Below, piece after piece: positions 61,954-64,000 of a DNA stretch of 64,000 nucleotides. The notes below the pieces were generated by a model. That model made no database searches and was not told the origin of the DNA. It saw nothing but the letters and a program-made list of their open reading frames with translations. The position numbers and the translations under genes were made by a program. Position 1 is the first letter of the stretch, and every line of letters starts with the position of its first letter. Source of the stretch: Mucilaginibacter straminoryzae (GTDB lineage Bacteria > Bacteroidota > Bacteroidia > Sphingobacteriales > Sphingobacteriaceae); assembly GCF_022953055.1 (NCBI RefSeq), contig NZ_JALJEJ010000004.1, forward strand, positions 186,001 to 250,000, read 5' to 3'.

Positions 61954-62039
61954 CTTTTTTCGTTTTGGTGATGATGCAAACCTACCTAAGCCGGTCAGGT
62001 TAAAACGTTAACAAAAGATAAGAAAAACAGGAATGTAAC

Positions 62040-62636
62040 TTATGCCAGGATACGGCGGCGGATGCGCGATAAGGAAACAGGCGTGATACCCAAAAAGTTA
62101 GCGATATAATGTTGCGGGATACGCTGGATCACTTCTTTGCCTTCGTCCAGCAGTTCCAGGTAGCGTTCTTCGGGAGATTTCGTGACGAAAGATGCCACAC
62201 GGTCGTCATAACAACATAAGTAATGTTCGGCGATCAGCCTGCCTAAACGTTCAGTTTTATGGGCCAGTTGCGGATGCTCCAGCATAAAGTGCCAGTGTTT
62301 GTGAGTTACAATCACCAGTTCGGAATCTTCCAGCATCTGGATGTAGTTATGCCCTGGCTCCCTTCTGAGGAAGCTTTTATACGCGCTGATAAAATCAGGG
62401 GCGAAAGTAAAGTAATTGGTAATCTCTTCGCCGTTGCGGATATGCAGATAACGCGCAGAACCTTTATAGATAAAACCTAACTCGTTAGATACCTTGCCTA
62501 CTTCTGCAAAGTAAGCCTTCTTTTTTAGGGTAGAAAAAACAAAGCCTTTGCTGGCAATTGCCCATTCTTCATCTGTGTAGGTGATGTAACGGCTGAGGTA
62601 ATCCCTGAAGGTTTCTGTAGCTGCTAGCGTATCCAT
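62040..62636 (-). CDS. Crp/Fnr-family transcriptional regulator
   Basis: 198 residues. The N-terminal cyclic-nucleotide-binding barrel contains YFAEVGKVSNELGFIYKGSARYLHIRNGEEIT, lacking the usual cAMP Arg/Glu signature, and the C-terminal helix-turn-helix is RIPQHYIANFLGITPVSLSRIRRRIL. It probably senses a different ligand or acts without one. Its ATG lies 13 bases inside ubiA, so the two are translationally coupled. Target genes cannot be inferred. Confidence 0.87.
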   Translation of the reverse strand: MDTLAATETFRDYLSRYITYTDEEWAIASKGFVFSTLKKKAYFAEVGKVSNELGFIYKGSARYLHIRNGEEITNYFTFAPDFISAYKSFLRREPGHNYIQMLEDSELVIVTHKHWHFMLEHPQLAHKTERLGRLIAEHYLCCYDDRVASFVTKSPEERYLELLDEGKEVIQRIPQHYIANFLGITPVSLSRIRRRILA

Positions 62637-63478
62637 ATCCTGTCTATTAAAAACAGCAACGCAAACACCACGCTGGCAATACCATTTGTAGTCATGAAGG
62701 CAAAATTCACACGACTAAGATCGTTTGGTTTTACCAGGCTATGCTGATAAATGAGCATACTACAGAACACCACAATGCCTATGTAATATGGGAAGCCCAC
62801 ATGGGTATAAAAAACCGGCGTGATAATAAATATAGCCGACAGCACATGGAGGAAACTCGAGAGGTTTAACGCCCTAACTTTACCCAGGTAAGCCGGGATA
62901 GAATGCAGTTGCTCGCCGCGGTCAAAGTCTTCGTCTTGCAGGGCATAGATAATATCAAACCCGCTTACCCAGCATAGTACCGCAAGTGAGAAAAATATCG
63001 GCAATGGGGCAAATTCGTTGGTAACTACCAGATAGGCCCCTATCGGCGCCAGCGATAAGCCTAAACCTAACACCATATGGCATAGCGCTGTAAAACGTTT
63101 GGTAGCGCTGTAACCCAATACCACCAGTAAAGCGACCGGCGAAAGGTAAAAGCAAAGTGAGTTAATAAAATAAGTAGCGCCAATAAACAACAGGCAGTTT
63201 GCGATAGTAAAGGTAAGCGCCGCTGCCGGACTGATCCGCCCCGCCGGGATATCTCGCTTCTGCGTACGTGGGTTTTTGGCGTCAATGTCCCGGTCGAGGT
63301 AGCGGTTGAATGCCATGGCCGAGTTACGCGCAAACACCATACACAAGACCATCAGCACCAGCTTCTGCCATTGGAACGGGTGATTAGTTGTGGTTACTGC
63401 CAGAAAAAAACCGATAAACGCAAACGGCATTGCGAATATGGTATGAGAAAATGTTACTAATGAGAAATATTTTTTCAT
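62624..63478 (-). CDS. UbiA-family prenyltransferase, possible menaquinone-pathway MqnP
   Basis: 284 residues with about eight helices. The two aspartate-rich motifs are intact: NRYLDRDID (Asn58, Asp62, Asp66) and DEDFDRGEQLHSIP near residue 185. The fold joins polyprenyl diphosphate to an aromatic ring. Size and motif spacing match the ubiA_other/MqnP group rather than MenA. In a Bacteroidota that probably uses menaquinone, MqnP of the futalosine route is the best guess; I see no mqnA-D nearby to confirm. ATG at 63478; the left inverted repeat of the DUF559 unit ends 13 bases upstream. Confidence 0.8.
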   Translation of the reverse strand: MKKYFSLVTFSHTIFAMPFAFIGFFLAVTTTNHPFQWQKLVLMVLCMVFARNSAMAFNRYLDRDIDAKNPRTQKRDIPAGRISPAAALTFTIANCLLFIGATYFINSLCFYLSPVALLVVLGYSATKRFTALCHMVLGLGLSLAPIGAYLVVTNEFAPLPIFFSLAVLCWVSGFDIIYALQDEDFDRGEQLHSIPAYLGKVRALNLSSFLHVLSAIFIITPVFYTHVGFPYYIGIVVFCSMLIYQHSLVKPNDLSRVNFAFMTTNGIASVVFALLFLIDRIWIR

Positions 63479-63490
63479 TGATCTTATAAG

Positions 63491-63521
63491 TTCCCCTCTT
63501 GAGAGGGGTTAGGGGTGTGTT
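63491..63521. repeat. Left 31-base inverted terminal repeat of the DUF559 unit
   Basis: A 31-base sequence starting TTCCCCTCTTGAGAGGGG and ending TTAGGGGTGTGTT is the exact reverse complement of 63898-63928. Within it CCCCTCT/AGAGGGG forms its own hairpin. It contains the DUF559 stop codon (63509-63511). Confidence 0.9.
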
Positions 63522-63895
63522 CTTTTTTTAAATTCTTCTATATAAGTTTCTAATGTTCTTAAAACATTAGTGATATCTCTTATAACTTCTGTTTCCATAA
63601 ATCTTAAAATGGTCAAGCCATGCTTCTGAAGTTCAGCAGTGCGATTGACATCTTTCAGATAAGCCTCTTCCTTCGTATGATAGATGCCGTCAATTTCTAT
63701 CACCAAATTTATTTCATAACAATAGAAATCAACAATATAATTGAGCAAAGGCTTTTGCCTGTGAAAATCGAAGCCTAAAAACCTCTTACCCTTCAAACAC
63801 TGCCATAGTTTAATTTCACCTGGCGTTCCGTTATTCCTCAATTCTTGAGCTAACTCTTTTAAATTGGAATTATAAGGGATAATGCTTCTCTTCAT
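63509..63895 (-). CDS. DUF559 (Vsr-like PD-(D/E)xK) endonuclease-like protein
   Basis: 128 residues from ATG 63895; a GTG at 63904 lies inside the right repeat and is not needed. Features: NNGTPGEIKLWQCLKGKRF (Glu27), FHRQKPLLNYIVDFYCYE (Asp56), LVIEIDGIYH (Glu67, Asp69) and LTILRFMETEV, the full DUF559 pattern, related to the Vsr mismatch endonuclease fold. The catalytic residues are all there. The C-terminus FKKRTHP and the TAA are encoded by the left repeat. A nicking or cutting role in moving the repeats is inferred, with no direct proof. Confidence 0.85.
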   Translation of the reverse strand: MKRSIIPYNSNLKELAQELRNNGTPGEIKLWQCLKGKRFLGFDFHRQKPLLNYIVDFYCYEINLVIEIDGIYHTKEEAYLKDVNRTAELQKHGLTILRFMETEVIRDITNVLRTLETYIEEFKKRTHP

Positions 63896-63897
63896 TA

Positions 63898-63928
63898 AAC
63901 ACACCCCTAACCCCTCTCAAGAGGGGAA
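63898..63928. repeat. Right 31-base inverted terminal repeat of the DUF559 unit
   Basis: Perfect reverse complement of 63491-63521, starting AACACACCCCTAACCCCTCT and ending CAAGAGGGGAA. It holds the stop codon of the gene to its right (63907-63909) and lies two bases upstream of the DUF559 ATG. Confidence 0.9.
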
Positions 63929-64000
63929 GCTGTAAACCCCTTATTCACCCCATCTATAAACGCCAGTACTTCTTCGCGGCCCAATTTATTTTCTGATGAG
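63907..64000 (-). CDS. 3' end of an unidentified gene terminating inside the right repeat
   Basis: An open frame enters from the right edge on the minus strand and reads ...NKLGREEVLAFIDGVNKGFTA, then SPLERG and TAG. The last residues are encoded by the inverted repeat. Codon use and the amphipathic sense of REEVLAFIDGVNKGF look like a real protein end. I cannot name the product; it is presumably the first known gene of the operon leading to DUF559, ubiA and the Crp-like gene. Confidence 0.6.
   Translation of the reverse strand, partial: SSENKLGREEVLAFIDGVNKGFTASPLERG

Overview
The window comes from a Bacteroidota chromosome, most likely family Sphingobacteriaceae (Mucilaginibacter/Pedobacter-like). 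Supporting signs: repeated TAnnTTTG promoter -7 boxes, a PorT/SprT type IX secretion protein beside the menaquinone methyltransferase, DUF4294, DUF6089 and DUF6588 proteins, a bacillithiol deacetylase, and the cluster nadK-DUF6089-uppS-bamA-skp-skp-murI. It is almost entirely dense housekeeping sequence. I found no rRNA, tRNA, CRISPR array, transposase or prophage.

Layout. 1-9.5 kb: a CREST-type membrane hydrolase, a class IV aminotransferase (PabC-like), RluD, a DUF6588 surface protein, a D-cysteine desulfhydrase-like enzyme, a COQ4-like protein, lysine 6-aminotransferase, a small winged-helix-like protein, then a minus-strand operon DUF4294-glutathione peroxidase-BshB1. 9.5-17.6 kb: RelA/SpoT, a 2OG-Fe oxygenase, then fur - [DUF6922 + AbiEii-type nucleotidyltransferase] - purA, and pabB and a GNAT. 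17.6-31.8 kb: DUF2071, a PlsY/M48 pair, nadC, gpmI and an overlapping lipoprotein gene, a TPR protein, lon, LpxR, arfB, cmk, dCMP deaminase, a FucP-type sugar transporter and a LysE exporter. 31.9-43.1 kb: purF, amt, and nuoN-M-L-K-J-I-H as a self-contained block without nuoA-G. 43.1-53 kb: a repeat-bearing gap, then the envelope-biogenesis cluster with an orphan ExbD. 53-64 kb: YqeY, SDR, PorT, MenG, an amino acid permease, PAP2, an M3 peptidase, an epimerase, a Crp-like regulator, a UbiA-family prenyltransferase and a DUF559 endonuclease-like gene.

How the parts work together: complex I subunits, MenG, a UbiA-type prenyltransferase and possibly the COQ4-like protein point to menaquinone respiration. 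BamA, two Skp chaperones, UppS, MurI, LpxR, PorT and PAP2 serve the envelope. PabB and the PabC-like enzyme supply p-aminobenzoate. purA, purF, cmk and dCMP deaminase serve nucleotide supply.

The least ordinary items are: (1) a compact 438-bp unit at 63491-63928 in which a DUF559 (Vsr-like) gene is bounded by perfect 31-bp inverted repeats that also hold its own stop codon and that of the neighbouring gene; (2) a two-gene AbiEii-type toxin-antitoxin-like cassette fitted without spacer between fur and purA; (3) a COQ4-family protein with an intact metal motif in a presumably menaquinone-only organism; (4) TAnnTTTG boxes only 4-6 nt from start codons (rluD, gpmI, cmk, murI, menG), suggesting leaderless mRNAs; (5) an intrinsic terminator that doubles as signal-peptide coding sequence; (6) several dispersed intergenic repeat families.
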